A DNA stretch of 64,000 bases from Bolinopsis microptera (GCF_026151205.1 NC_087077.1:7369983-7433982), one strand, 5' to 3'. Positions 1 to 13,600 are shown, numbered from the stretch's first letter. A program made the numbers and translations. Notes: generated by a model from the letters alone, not told the origin.

Positions 1-123
1 GCGTATAGCGGGATTCTTGGCGCACGAAGTCGCGTAGGAGGTATTTATTCATTATTGTAATGAAGTTTAAGTACCAAGGCCACATACCTATTAGCACTTA
101 GTTGTTGTGAAGCGAAAAAGTAA

Positions 124-262
124 CCTGTCAACGTGTGGTTAAAAGCGTTTACAGGTTACCTAGCAACGTGTGGTTAACATCGTTTACAGGTTACCTAGCA
201 ACGTGTGGTTAACATCTTTTACAGGTTACCTAGCAACATGTGGTTAACAGGTTACTTAGCGC
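124..262. repeat. 35-bp tandem repeat, about 3.5 copies
   Basis: The word CAACGTGTGGTTAA recurs at 129 and 164 and again further on, with GGTTACCTAGCAAC between copies, giving a 35-bp period. Later copies carry substitutions (CAACATG) and a shortened spacer. It is a simple minisatellite with no sign of coding. Confidence 0.8.
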
Positions 263-589
263 ACGGTTAACGCTGGAACACTTGAAGCATGCAGTTGACG
301 CATTGACCAGCAACATAAACTAGTACAGAAACTAATAAACGTATAAACAGAAACATTTAATGGTCTACGAGCTTAGAACCAACCGACCCTTGAAATAAAC
401 TGATAAACGGAAACTAATAAACTTATAAACAGATGTAACACTTAATTATACACAGTTAACGGATGCCAGAAAAACACCTCTATCACTCCCTCTAACTCCC
501 TCTTCCTTTCTAGTCTTACCTTCTATCGTCATTTCCCTTCCTCAATCCAAAAAAGGTTTTTACCCAGTTGCTGACTCTCGGTTTAATTA

Positions 590-706
590 AGGTAATTAAT
601 TAATGTAATTAATTAAGGTAATTAATGAAGGTAATTAATTAAGGTAATTAATTAAGGTAATTAATTAAGGTAATTAATTAAGGTAATTAATTAAGGTAAT
701 TAAGGC
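590..706. repeat. 13-bp GGTAATTAATTAA minisatellite
   Basis: About nine near-perfect copies of GGTAATTAATTAA. The unit contains the palindrome TTAATTAA, so the tract is both a direct repeat and locally self-complementary. Two copies are variants (TGTAATTAATTAA, GGTAATTAATGAA). Confidence 0.85.
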
Positions 707-1758
707 GGTTATGACAGTAAAAAGGAAGTGGTTAACTGCTAGGAATTATCTTTTCTGTGGTATGTAGCACTTTATCAAATGTCAGGTCACAGATATTACG
801 AGGTCTTTAGCGTCTCTAGCGTCTTTAACTTGACAAGCGTATTTAAAATTGTTCAAAATAATTCAGAGTACCGCATTTTCTCGACTTCCGCTAAGACGCA
901 TATCTCGAGCAAAGTATAATTCTTATTTTCTTGAGCTAGCATTAATTAAAATGATATGTCATTAAAACAACCGTTGAGTCGCCGAGTAATCAGATTATTT
1001 AAGAGCACGGGTACCTTCATTTGTACGGTTCGTCCTTCAGGGTCGTCATACAAACACGGTAACTCTATTGTCTGACCGGTAAATAACCCTTGATATCATG
1101 TTGCATTTCTCAATGGATACCACAAACATTATCAGCATGATATATATTAATTCAAACACACGCAATAATAATATAATAATATTATTATATAGTATGCGTT
1201 ATATCTTTTTTATCTTATAATATGTAATGTTAAATCCTCTTTTTTTCATATATATTATGGTTAAACCAGTAAAACAAGGCACCACTTTGCTACATCATTT
1301 TATTGACTTTGAAAAAAGAGCGAAATGCTCAAATGCTGTTACCTTCGATAACAGTGTTTAACTTTAATGCGATGTGCAATGTGCACACTAAATCACACTT
1401 ACTCTGCGTGTGTGTGTGTTGAGAAGGCAAACTTGCTGTCATGCAAAATGTTCACAGTCCAATGGAATTTTTCTTGAGTATGTGCGTATTTGACATTTTT
1501 CCCCTGAAACTAGCTGTGTACAGACCGTAACCAATATAAGTTGGAAGAACTATAAATGCGTGAGGAGACGATATATATATATATAATATTTTATATTATA
1601 TTGAATATCCAGCGAAAGAGTGAATCAGTTATCAAATAGTATCAGCAATGGTCATCCTTAGTCGGTAGTCCTACTTCCCGACTCTGCATCCTTGACTACC
1701 TCCAATACCGCCACTGAGTAGATAATATTATGTAATTATGAGTCTCCTTATGTGTTTA

Positions 1759-2970
1759 GGCCTTTGATTCTGTAAATCAAGGCCTTTGATTCTGTAAATC
1801 ATGATCTTATTCTTAAGAAACTTAAACTCGTCTTTAATATCGAAGGAAGGCTACTCAAATTCCTAACCAACTATCTTAGTGAACGGGAACAATGTGTTTT
1901 AGTTGATGGTAGACATTCAGAGATCAAACCTGTTTTGTCTGGAGTTCCTCAAGGCTCCGTCCTAGGTCCCATTCTATTTGTCTTATTCATAAACGATCTT
2001 CCCATGAGATTAAGTTCAGGCACAAATTTGGTACTTTATGCTGATGACACGAAAATATGGAGTCCTATTAAATCATACAACGATTATTGCACACTTCAGA
2101 ATAACATAAATGAACTTAATTCTTGGAGCATAGAAAATAAGATGCGATTCCATCCATCAAAGTGTCAAGTCCTCTCTATTCCTGGAAAGAAATTCAGCAG
2201 TAGGATATTACCTATTCCATTTATCAGATTTCAATATTTGCTCGGTAATACTCCCTTAGATTACACCAGTACGGAAACAGATCTTGGAGTCGTTGTAAAT
2301 CAGGGCTTTCGTTTTGAAGAACACATAACTAAAATATTGTCCAAAGCTAACCAAAAATTTGGGCTGCTGAAACGCACTTGCTCATTTGTCCATGATGTGA
2401 GACGAAGAAGAAATTTATACCTTGCACTTGTTAGAAGTCAATTTGAACACTGTTCCCAAATCTGGCGTCCATTTAATAAAACACAACTAGATAAGATGGA
2501 TGCTTTTCAAAAAAGGTGTATTAAGTGGATTTTTGATGAGGAATTCACAAGCTATCAGTCCTTTGAAAACTATACTTACAAATGTCATCAATTGAAAATC
2601 CTTCCTCTCAGCAAGAGGTTTGAATTGAATGACCTGACCTTGTTTCACAAAATAGTCAATGGTGTATGCACACAGGAGCTTCCTAATTACTTACAACTAT
2701 ACAAAGGAAGCACACGCTTAAGATCATGTCACCATGACAGCCTAAGTTATGTAACGACTCTTGTTCAACACACAGTGTAATAGCAGTCTCCTTAAGAAAT
2801 CATTCTTTTATCGGACACATCTGCTCTGGAATAAACTTCCTCTCGAAATAAGAGACCATAGCTGTCCTGATATCTTCAAGGCCAAACTTAAGGATCACCT
2901 ATGGTCGGAAATGCTACCCACAGATCCAAACGATAGTCACGCTGAATTCTACCTGTCTGATAATGATTAG
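1759..2970 (+). pseudogene. 5'-truncated, frameshifted non-LTR retrotransposon reverse transcriptase
   Basis: The reading frame opens with FDSVNHDLILKKLK at about 1783, followed by SGVPQGSVLGPILF and, about 30 residues on, LYADDTKIW, the catalytic YADD motif of non-LTR (LINE) reverse transcriptases. The thumb and C-terminal region follows (FGLLKRTC, LVRSQFEHCSQIW). The frame stops at 2780, and the typical terminal motif FFYRTHLLWNKLPLEIR continues in a frame shifted by +1 from about 2761 to 2970. The endonuclease and 5' RT parts are missing, so the element is dead. A 22-bp direct duplication (GGCCTTTGATTCTGTAAATC at 1759 and 1781) sits exactly at the truncated 5' edge. The style matches the CR1/L2/Jockey group; the clade is not assigned. 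Confidence 0.88.
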
Positions 2971-5900
2971 ATGCATCTCATTTCTCCCAATGCCAATTCT
3001 CTAATCTAAAATAACCGATCCAAACTATTTAAGGGGTTAGGGGTGGGTTGGGTTGTGGGTTGGGTTTTTAAAAGTATTGTATGATATAATCTATTTCATT
3101 AAAAAGTTAACAAATTATTAACATTGTGATATTTTATGCACGCTGTATTTTATTATTGCACAATCATCTCTATTACTATATATCTTACATTTATATGTGT
3201 TGATTGTATGAATTGTTTTGTCAGGGACCATATTTTGTAGGTGCAATTTTTGCACGAACTACGTTCTGGTTTCCCGTCATTATAGTACATAGAAATCACT
3301 TTTTGACCGTGTTATTTTCATGCAATTACATTGATGTATGTACTATTTTGAAAAGATTTTCAATAAAAAAAATGTTATCGAATACGTGGAGTTATCTGCA
3401 GAACTATGGGAATGCTCCAGGGCTTTCTTGCTCCCACTTTCAAGTCAAACTTGTATGGAATGCACAGTCTTAAAGATGAATAACGTTTTGAAGTTTAATT
3501 TCTACGGCATTAATTGGCAATAACTTCAGATCTAAAGGCAACATACGCGGAATGTCAACTTGCATTCTTAACGATTGTAATATTATTTTATTTATGAGTT
3601 GATGATAATAAATAATAAGTTATCCATGGTCAATAAACATTAAACATTTAACATTTTATTAAAAACTCTTGATTCTGCTCTTCGTGGGTGGTTTGTGGCA
3701 TTGGAATGTAGATGCAATCTTTAAAAATATAAATATCTTAGTTATTTTATTTATGAGTGTCATGATTTATTATTTTATGTGTTATAATATCATCTATCAA
3801 GTTCAATAAACATCTAATCATAATTTTGGATTTTATACTTTGTGGGTGGTTTGCGGGGGGGGGGGGGGGACAAGTTTTAAATCTTTCCCTTGATAGCTTG
3901 ATCTAGATTGGGCGAGAATTCAAAAGTAGTTAGAGGTGTGTGGTGTATCCCATGCAGATAAACTGAAAGTTTAGTTTACCTGTTTCTCAATAAAATATCC
4001 TTGTGATTCATATTACATGAGCATCATCTGAGAATGATAGTGTCGTTCAGATAGAAATTAAACTCGCCACACGTGCTACATCATATATATAGGTAATAGG
4101 AATGAATACAGTCTGAGCTCATCTAGTATTCTCAAAGAATTTAATAATTTTAAAAGGGCTAGGTCAAGCTTGTCAGAATGTGAAGCGTCCTGTCCGTCAC
4201 GTGTCTCTGGAATAGCCAGCAGATCTTCCAATACCATCCCATGACCATCTACTCTCCAGTATATTTTGCTTGTGTAACAAGTTCCTACTTATTGATAATG
4301 ATACAGTTTACTTTATCTAATACAGCTACTACTCATACAAAGAAACTAGTGTACAGTACAGTAGTTACCATTGGTACCACTGGGGCGGGGGCTGCTCCGC
4401 AATAGCATCCACATTTCACAGTTCCATAATATAGAGTATTGTAGAGAGACTGTTCGTTGTGTGGAGAGTTAAGCAGGCCTATCCTCTGCTCCTTTATCAA
4501 CATTTACGTTTGGGATCTCAACACTAAAAGTTGATCATGCCTCATACTGTAGAATCAGAACTGAGTTGAATTATAAGTATTGAATCGTCTATAGTTCAAG
4601 GAAAGAATGACAGCCCATTAATACAGAGATCGATTTTTAAGCGATTATATGTCTCGGAGATGCAGTCTTTCTTTCCAGCTAACCAATATGATTTTTAAAC
4701 TATTCTTCTCGCTATTTAAGAGTTATCAATTTAAAGACTGTCTGGTTTCAATTTTGTTTCTATTTTTACTTCAGTACAGTTTAATAGTTAAATGTAAATT
4801 TTCGCGAAGATCATTTAAAACATCATGCTCAGGGAATTAATTTACCGAAAGAATTAAATTGCAGAAGAGGTTCTATTGTTACTCGCCTTTCATTCACAAA
4901 ATTTCCAAAGGTTTTTAATATGATTATTTTCTTCATTTACGCCATAAATAACGAAAAATATAATTAAATAGAGATTTATCTGAAATTACGTAAAAATAGA
5001 GACTTGGTTTTAATTGACAATGTTAAGAATGATTATTAAAACTTTTTTATTCCAAATATGCCCAAACGTCGATTCAACGAAAATAATGATAACAATATGA
5101 TATTATCAAATTCAATCTTTGTATTCTTGTTAAAAAAGACAGGGAGGATTTACTGTCGGTACTCGGTCAATCGGGAAAAATGTTAGTAAAGACCTCCACA
5201 CATATGGTATTCATATTCTAGACAGACAGTGATCTGAACAGACTTTAATCTGGATGTCTCAGTTGATGTTGAAACGGTGTATTTTTACTGCATTTTTACG
5301 AATTTACTGGTCAGAAGTTTGCTGAAATATGAAAATATGATACGGTATATAATAATATGTATGACTTCAACTAAGGTATTAGAACTCAGGAATTTGGTCG
5401 GTTAACATGACTAGACATGAAGAAATAAATGGGACATATTTTGTAATTATCATTACATTGTTATTTTCATACTTGGACCTCCGCCAGTGACATAAAATGC
5501 CAAATTATATTATAAAGTTATAATGTGTCCGCTATAATATCCTTATCATTTGAACACTACTGTTGCGATCAATTCTTTAAAGATGGGCACAGCCCAGCGG
5601 CATGCATCTTATTAATCGAGGTGACGTGCAAGGATGATTTGTTAACCATGAGTTAGTAAGAGTTAAGACAAATAAGGGCTTTGTAAAGACAAAGGTCGTG
5701 TCGGCGAGCAGTAAAGTTGTCGTCACCAGAGAGAGCAGCATCCAACCTGCTAGAAGTGCGAAGTTCGCTTTATCAGGCTTGAGCAAATGTCGTAATATTC
5801 TTTGATTAAGAGTTGAATGTAATCTTAATATTTAGTGCGATTGGGTAGGATCTTGATGCTGAAGTTTTGTTAACGTACATATTGTATTGACCGTAGCCTT

Positions 5901-7063
5901 CAATTCAATGTAATTGTTGAGAATGCTGCATGTCTAAAGAAGTTTTGTGCTCAGATTGACAGTGTTAGACATAATACATATTATTATATAATATTATATG
6001 TATAATACACTCGCAACTCGCAAGTCGATTAAGTCCTTGGATAAAAAGGACAAGATTCACCTAGCCGAAGGAGAGAATAGACTACACTCAATGTACAACA
6101 TACTATTGTTGAACTCTCTTTAACGCAGGGGATATAAAATGCTACTGTAACACTCTGGTTACAAAATGTTACAAAATGTTACTGTAACATTCTGGTTACA
6201 TGTTACAAAATGTTACAGTAACACTCTGGTTACATGCTACAAAATGTTACTGTAACTGTACAGTGTCTCCTTTTTCTCCAACATAATAGTGTAATATCTC
6301 AGATTAGGCATAATCACGGCTCCAGTAATATGGAACTTGACAATGCCGACCGTCGTCTTACGTAAAATATACGTCCACATTAAAAGCAGCAGCGGTACAA
6401 CTCCCTCAAAGAGTACAGTGGGGCACTTTAGTTGTCAGATGGGAGAGAGAAAGAGCCTTCTGTGGAAAAGATATGGTCACAGAGTCCACAGATCTGTGAT
6501 AAGATTTGAAACTAAGTTGTGAACAGCTGTAATAATGTGGTACAGGATTCTGTGATGCTTCAAAGTTTTGGCTGGAAATTTTCAAATTCTTTCTATTCTA
6601 GCTGTTTATCAGCCCAGGCTTCCAGATATAAAGCCACATTCCATGATAAACTCACCTCTAAACAGGTGAATTGGTTGAAGGACCATCGAGGCTAGGGGTT
6701 GCTTCGTTCTGATCTGATGATCATATAATATCAGGTATTTAATAGGCCCCATATTGAAGTATTGAACTGAACTAGTTAGGCTCATAGTCAATCAAATAAC
6801 TTGTAACTGTGCAATATATCATTCTACTATACCTTTCCCGCGGTGTACTTCATTTAATAGGCTAAATGCTGCAAGGTTGCAGCTGGTAGTACTACAAAAC
6901 GCAGCTTTATTCTATATTATTAATGGAAGAGGTGTCCTCTCCTCTCAACTAATACATTTCTGAGAAATATGCCCTTTGAACTGCTGCTGGAATCTGCACC
7001 GTATTGTACAATTGTACGGTAGTGAGTGGTGTAATGTCTTACATTAAGCATTGGTTGAATTGT
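2971..7063. other. intergenic DNA without a recognised gene
   Basis: All open frames here are short (under 90 codons) and without family character. Visible structure is limited to a G-rich tract around 3025-3067 just downstream of the RT stop, a poly-G run near 3855-3869, AT-rich stretches, and the TGTTAC tandem repeat at 6140-6258. Confidence 0.55.
6140..6258. repeat. ~35-bp TGTTACAAAATGTTACTGTAAC tandem repeat
   Basis: AATGTTACTGTAAC-like words recur at about 6175, 6209 and 6244, with CTCTGGTTACA between them. Each unit carries the short inverted pair GTTACTGTAAC, so single-stranded copies could fold. Confidence 0.75.
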
Positions 7064-7580
7064 ACAAAAATCCCAGGGTTTTAGAGGGTGCATTGTGCAA
7101 CAAATCCAAGGTTTTAGAGGGTGCATTGTGCAACAAATCCAGGGTTTTAGAGTGTGCATTGTGCAACAAATCCAGGGTTTTAGAGGGTGCATTGTGCAAC
7201 CAATCCAGGGTTTTAAGAGGGTGCATTGTGCAACAAATCCAGAGTTTTAGAGGGTGCATTGTGCAACAATTCCAGGGTTTTAAAGTGTGCATTGTGCAAA
7301 AAATCCTGGGTTTTAGAGGGTGCATTGTGCAACAAATCCAGGGTTTTAGAGTGTGCATTGTGCAACAAATCCAGGGTTTTAGAGTGTGCATTGTGCAACA
7401 AATCCAGGGTTTTAGAGTGTGCATTGTGCAACAAATCCAGGGTTTTAGAAGGTGCATTGTGCAACAAATCCAGAGTTTTAGAGGGTGCATTGTGCAACAA
7501 TTCCAGGGTTTTAAAGTGTGCATTGTGCAAAAAATCCTGGGTTTTAGAGGGTGCATTGTGCAACAAATCCAGGGTTTTAA
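7064..7580. repeat. 33-bp satellite array, left part (~16 units)
   Basis: The unit is GGGTTTTAGAGGGTGCATTG plus TGCAACAAATCCA, with exactly 33-bp spacing (for example CATTG at 7091 and 7124). Because 33 is a multiple of three and the unit lacks stops in several frames, long spurious open frames appear on both strands. Diagnostic variants (AAAGTG, AATTCC, AAAAAATCCTG) mark individual units. The array continues after an inserted element at 8411; the two parts join seamlessly when the insertion and one TTAA copy are removed. Confidence 0.95.
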
Positions 7581-8410
7581 GGCCACAGGGGGGGGGTCCG
7601 AGGTCGAAAAAAAGTTTTTTGCCAGTTGGCAGACCACGTACTATCTGACGCTTGCACACCACCCTAAGCCCCCCAGAGCGCCTAGTTTGTCGTAAAATAG
7701 AGGTTAACTATTGCCTTTTTAATCAGTTAACCTCACAAATAACCAGTTCTTAACATTTTGTTGCTCTCATCACAAGTTAAACTTATCAATGGGTATCGAT
7801 TGGCCATCCAATGTGAACAGAACTATTATATGTCCTTTATTTGTTGGAAAATTGAGGTTAACATATTTTCTCAGAATCATGGTCTTTTGACTCTCCTGAA
7901 CAATTTATTTACCACCTCAAAAACCTATCTTCTCCTAGAGCTTTTATCCATTTCACCTCAAATTTGGAACTTATGTTCCTGACATAAATTTAAAAGTTTG
8001 TTATGTAACGATTGTTGTAATTTTGCTCCTAACTCTTTTTATGAGGTTAACCATTTTAAATTTTGTAAATTTTGTAATTCTCACTCATGGTTAACCTCAT
8101 ATCTCAGCTTTGGAGCAAGATATCATAAATCGTTACATAACAAAAACTCAAAATACCTTTAAGAACATTGTTGCCAAGTTACAAGGTTCTAAGTCATAAA
8201 CTAAAAAAGAAGATAGATTTTGAACACAATTGCATTTAAAGTTTTCATTTACAATAGAATTACAGGTAAACCTCAAAATTCAACGCGCGATATCTTCAAA
8301 TAGGAAACTTTGTTTTCGGTAAGGACAAAAGCATTTGAAAATTTAGATCGAGCTCTACAAAATATCTCAAAATTTCAAAATTGACCTCGGACCCCCCCCC
8401 CCCTGTGGCC
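7581..8410. mobile_element. 830-bp non-autonomous DNA element with TTAA target duplication
   Basis: Terminal inverted repeats run from GGCCACAGGGGGG...TCCGAGGTC at 7581 to the complementary GACCTCGGACC...CCTGTGGCC ending at 8410 (about 29 bp, differing in the G-run length). TTAA flanks both sides (7577-7580 and 8411-8414). Removing the element plus one TTAA rebuilds a normal satellite unit (GGGTTTTAAAGTGTGCATTG), which proves a precise insertion. The interior carries a smaller inverted pair (GTTATGTAACGAT near 7999; ATCGTTACATAAC near 8130) and no transposase. A TTAA target fits piggyBac-type mobilisation; the TIR sequence itself was not matched to a named family. Confidence 0.9.
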
Positions 8411-10682
8411 TTAAAGTGTGCATTGTGCAAAAAATCCTGGGTTTTAGAGGGTGCATTGTGCAAAAAAAACCTGGGTTTTAGAAGGTGCATTGTGCAACAA
8501 ATCCAGGGTTTTAGAAGGTGCATTGTGCAACCAATCCAGGGTTTTAGAGGGTGCATTGTGCAACAAATCCAGAGTTTTAGAGGGTGCATTGTGCAACAAT
8601 TCCAGGGTTTTAAAGTGTGCATTGTGCAAAAAATCCTGGGTTTTAGAGGGTGCATTGTGCAACAAATCCAGGGTTTTAGAGTGTGCATTGTGCAACAAAT
8701 CCAGGGTTTTAGAGTGTGCATTGTGCAACAAATCCAGGGTTTTAGAGGGTGCATTGTGCAACAAATCCAGGGTTTTAGAAGGTGCATTGTGCAACCAATC
8801 CAGGGTTTTAGAGGGTGCATTGTGCAACAAATCCAGAGTTTTAGAGGGTGCATTGTGCAACAATTCCAGGGTTTTAAAGTGTGCATTGTGCAAAAAATCC
8901 TGGGTTTTAGAGGGTGCATTGTGCAACAAATCCAGGGTTTTAGAGTGTGCATTGTGCAACAAATCCAGGGTTTTAGAGTGTGTATTGTGCAACAAATCCA
9001 GGGTTTTAGAGGGTGCATTGTGCAACAAATCCAGGGTTTTAGAAGGTGCATTGTGCAACAAATCCAGGGTTTTAGAGTGTGCATTGTGCAACAAATCCAG
9101 GGTTTTAGAGTGTGCATTGTGCAACAAATCCAGGGTTTTAGAGTGTGCATTGTGCAACAAATCCAGGGTTTTAGAGGGTACATTGTGCAACCAATCCAGG
9201 GTTTTAGAGGGTACATTGTGCAACAAATAGACAAATCCAGGGTTTTAGAGTGTGCATTGTGCAACAAATCCAGGGTTTTAGAGGGTACATTGTGCAACAA
9301 ATCCAGGGTTTTAGAAGGTGCATTGTGCAACAAATCCAGGGTTTTAGAGGGTGCATTGTGCAACAAATCCAGGGTTTTAGAGTGTGCATTGTGCAACAAA
9401 TCCAGGGTTTTAGAGTGTGCATTGTGCAACAAATCCAGGGTTTTAGAGGGTACATTGTGCAACCAATCCAGGGTTTTAGAGGGTACATTGTGCAACAAAT
9501 AGACAAATCCAGGGTTTTAGAGTGTGCATTGTGCAACAAATCCAGGGTTTTAGAGGGTACATTGTGCAACAAATCCAGGGTTTTAGAGTGTGCATTGTGC
9601 AACAAATCCAGGGTTTTAGAGGGTACATTGTGCAACCAATCCAGGGTTTTAGAGGGTGCATTGTGCAACAAATCCAGGGTTTTAAAGTGTGCATTGTGCA
9701 AAAAATCCTGGGTTTTAGAGGGTGCATTGTGCAAAAAAACCTGGGTTTTAGAAGGTGCATTGTGCAACAAATCCAGGGTTTTAGAAGGTGCATTGTGCAA
9801 CCAATCCAGGGTTTTAGAGGGTGCATTGTGCAACAAATCCAGAGTTTTAGAGGGTGCATTGTGCAACAATTCCAGGGTTTTAAAGTGTGCATTGTGCAAA
9901 AAATCCTGGGTTTTAGAGGGTGCATTGTGCAACAAATCCAGGGTTTTAGAGTGTGCATTGTGCAACAAATCCAGGGTTTTAGAGTGTGCATTGTGCAACA
10001 AATCCAGGGTTTTAGAGGGTGCATTGTGCAACAAATCCAGGGTTTTAGAAGGTGCATTGTGCAACCAATCCAGGGTTTTAGAGGGTGCATTGTGCAACAA
10101 ATCCAGAGTTTTAGAGGGTGCATTGTGCAACAATTCCAGGGTTTTAAAGTGTGCATTGTGCAAAAAATCCTGGGTTTTAGAGGGTGCATTGTGCAACAAA
10201 TCCAGGGTTTTAGAGTGTGCATTGTGCAACAAATCCAGGGTTTTAGAGTGTGCATTGTGCAACAAATCCAGGGTTTTAGAGGGTGCATTGTGCATCAAAT
10301 CCAGGGTTTTAGAAGGTGCATTGTGCAACAAATCCAGGGTTTTAGAGTGTGCATTGTGCAACAAATCCAGGGTTTTAGAGGGTGCATTGTGCAACAAATC
10401 CAGGGTTTTAGAATGTGCATTGTGCAAAAAATCCAGGGTTTTAGAGTGTGCATTGTGCAACAAATCCAGGGTTTTAGAGGGTACATTGTGCAACCAATCC
10501 AGGGTTTTAGAGGGTACATTGTGCAACAAATAGACAAATCCAGGGTTTTAGAGTGTGCATTGTGCAACAAATCCAGGGTTTTAGAGGGTACATTGTGCAA
10601 CAAATCCAGGGTTTTAGAGTGTGCATTGTGCAACAAATCCAGGGTTTTAGAGGGTGCATTGTGCAACAAATCCAAGGTTTTC
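8411..10682. repeat. 33-bp satellite array, right part (~69 units) with higher-order structure
   Basis: Same 33-bp unit as 7064-7580. Variant units recur in fixed order: an 8-unit block of 264 bp (start marker GAAGGTGC...CAACCAATCC, then CAGAG, AATTCC, AAAGTG and CCTGGG variants) is found from about 8510, 8774, 9782 and 10046. A larger ~1.27-kb period links the rare AAAAAAACCTGGG unit at about 8461 and 9733. Three units carry an AATAGACAAATCC expansion near 9228, 9500 and 10530. Frames of up to 441 codons across this array are artefacts of the 33-bp period. Confidence 0.95.
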
Positions 10683-13600
10683 CGTTTTATTGAGTGCTTT
10701 CATACTATTCGTCAACTCTGTTCCCCGAACAGAGCGTGCTAACAACAAGTGTTTAAAAGAACCACCGTGTATTGCGAAGAAGCAGTGAACATTCCATTTA
10801 TAAGCTTGCTAAACAGTGCCGATCACATTTACATGTGATTTAGTACCACATCTGATATATAAAGTCAGTGTATTTTCCAATGAGGAAGTATACAGACACA
10901 GTACAAGCTAGTATAATAGACCGACTAAATACTAATTACTACTTTCTAATTAGTAAGTAGTAATTACTTAATAACAAAAGTTGTGGTGTCATTATCAAAT
11001 CTTACACCGTGTACAGCTGATGATTACTCGTTACTGACGTATTATTATAGTGTAGCAGCGCGTACTGTGTGTGTGTACATGTTTGTACAAGCGTTATGTG
11101 TTGTTGAATAGTTGAGCAACACTCTGGCTTCCCTTTTAAAGCATACCGGTTCAGGTTTAAAGACCCGATAGTAAGTATGTTAACAAACGGATATAAAATT
11201 AATGAGCATCCTGCGTCATCAGCGGACCAGATTAATAATCAGCCCGATTTGAGAGGCACTGCACGGCAGCGCATAATTTTTCGTTTATTTTGTGCATTTC
11301 ATGTATAATCTTGCCATTTAAAAAATTTGAAATTCAATTAATAAGCATTAATAAGCATATATATGAGGAACCACATTCTAAACTGGTATTATATCTGTTT
11401 TTTGTAGTTTTGAGATAAATGGATTTAAATTCTTACACGTATTCCCTATCATGGTGAATCTGTAATTTTACTTTGAATAGTTTGTATAGGTATAGTCAGT
11501 AACTACTCAAGCTTCAGAGCGATAAAATGGATCAAAAGAGATGAATTATGAGCGATTTATCGCCCATTTACTGAGCTATATATTATATTTTATTGTATAC
11601 CATTTTTAAGTTAATAGCACATAATATATAATTAAAGACGGTATATCTGTCTATATGCCAATATTGAAAACTAAAAATGTGCCAAAAAATGGTACTGACG
11701 ATATACCATTATTTTCTTGCCCAAGCATTTGAAAAATTAAATTGAGAATGGTATATCTGCAGATATACCATCTTACTCGAATAAATGTTGAAACGTATTT
11801 GTCATAATTATCTATATTATATTTTAAACTTGACGAAATTTCCCCGGCAACGGGGACATAGAAGAAAAAACACCGAAAATCGACCTCAAAATGACCCTCT
11901 GGTGAAATCAAACCCAGCTCGCAAATGGAGTTGAAACCTCGCCATTTTTAGCAGGGTTGTAGAAAAAGGATAGGAATAGGCTATAGCATTCTTAGAATTT
12001 TGATTTAGGCTTTAGATTTTTTATAATTAACGTCGGAAGTGAGGTAAAATAACCGTTAGAATAATGTCGTTATTTTAGCAAAGGTTTACTGCGCTGTTGC
12101 GTAGCAACGTTAAAATGCACGTGCGCGAGCAAAAACATCTTAACTACGCGCGTTGTTATGCTGTATGCTACGTCATAATTTCAAAACTAGCTCACATTTA
12201 CGCTCACGCTATGACTTATATTCATAACTTTGGTTGTGATTGAAATTTTTTGATGCGGTAAAAAGTATCGTTTTGGGGCTATATGATGAAGAGAAATTAA
12301 AACATAACTGATGTTTAAAATTTCCTCGAACAAAGCTTTCGACTAGCGGCGGGTTTCTAGTAATATTATATACCATTTACTTGAATAGTTGTTGACAAAT
12401 ATTTGGTATATATTGCTATATTGTCATAATATACCAGTTTTGAAAAATGAAATTTGTTTTTATTTTCTAAAATTCTTCAGAAAGTCAGCAAAAAGGTTCA
12501 TAACCATAATATCTAAGTGAACTTTATTAACCTAAATACTGAAGGTGGGGTGACTAGTGACTAATGATTATAATCTATCCTTTATGATAAAACCGCTATC
12601 TTCAACTTTCTAAGTTCCAACTTTGAGGTTTTCCCGGGATTACATACCTTTGTCTTGTATTCTTGACAACTTAAAAGAGAGATAACAGATAATATTAACG
12701 TTATACCTCTACCTTGTGTTGTACCGTGATACTACAAATAATGTACATCTCAATAGATAAGGGCAGTGGCAAACGCCAAAATAAAATATTACGTCATAAG
12801 AAACAAAGAATATATTATAATGAAAGCTAGTTATCGTCCCATCAAGAACAAGAAGTTTAGGCGTTGGTAAACAAGTGGAACACGTACTGTGGTTTTACCT
12901 TTGTAGGCAGGGTTTATAGGTAAGAAGTATAACATATTATTTTCGGCACCAATGTAATTATGGTCTTACCACCGTGTTTTGGTTCAGCCGAAATAAATTT
13001 TACCTTGATGTTTTTACATATTGTTTCTCACTCCAGCTGAGTCTGGTAGTGTTGAGTATCATGAATATTTTTCTAGCTCTCTTTTTCCATGTTTTTGCTT
13101 CACAGGAGATATTGTGGCCTTTTATTGAATATAACTGTAATACATTGATGTAAAGTTTATTTGAATTTTGAAATAAAAATAAATATGCATATTACTACTA
13201 AATAAAATATGTATATAATAACTACTATGTATTTTACTAAAATATTGATGTAATATGATCTTCTGCAATTATTTGGACACGCTATACAGTATACACTGTA
13301 TTGAATCTAACTGTTGTAATAATTATACTGTTAAAACAGCTTGTTACCTCGTCATTACTCAAGCTACATTGTTAAGAGCAGAGAAAACAGTTTTAACACT
13401 CTTTGTTGACACACAGTTTTGGTAACGGCTATTTAACTACTACCTAATGTAGCTATGGCACGACCACTGTGCACTAGGAGCACGTCATCTGGTAACATAA
13501 CAAGGTTCCACAAACTACTGGAACAACAGTGGTCTGATTAGCTGGGTACCTTCCATCCCAGTCCCGGGCTCCCCACAGTATAATCATATAGTCCTCTAAA

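Larger units (their letters stand above)
1..1758. other. intergenic DNA without a recognised gene
   Basis: No open frame with recognisable protein character is seen on either strand. The stretch holds two short tandem arrays (annotated separately), AT-rich sequence near 1140-1260 and a short GTGTGTGT run near 1410. Nothing else could be supported. Confidence 0.6.

Noticed and set aside
5577-5786. Minus-strand 69-codon hydrophobic frame as a small membrane protein
   Set aside because: Isolated short frame without leader context, splice partners or supporting structure; expected by chance.
7044-10742. Open frames up to 441 codons on both strands (KTLDLLHNAPS / ALCNKSRVLEG repeats)
   Set aside because: They are translations of a 33-bp satellite, open in several frames on both strands only because 33 is a multiple of three and the unit lacks stops. 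No domain and no start context.
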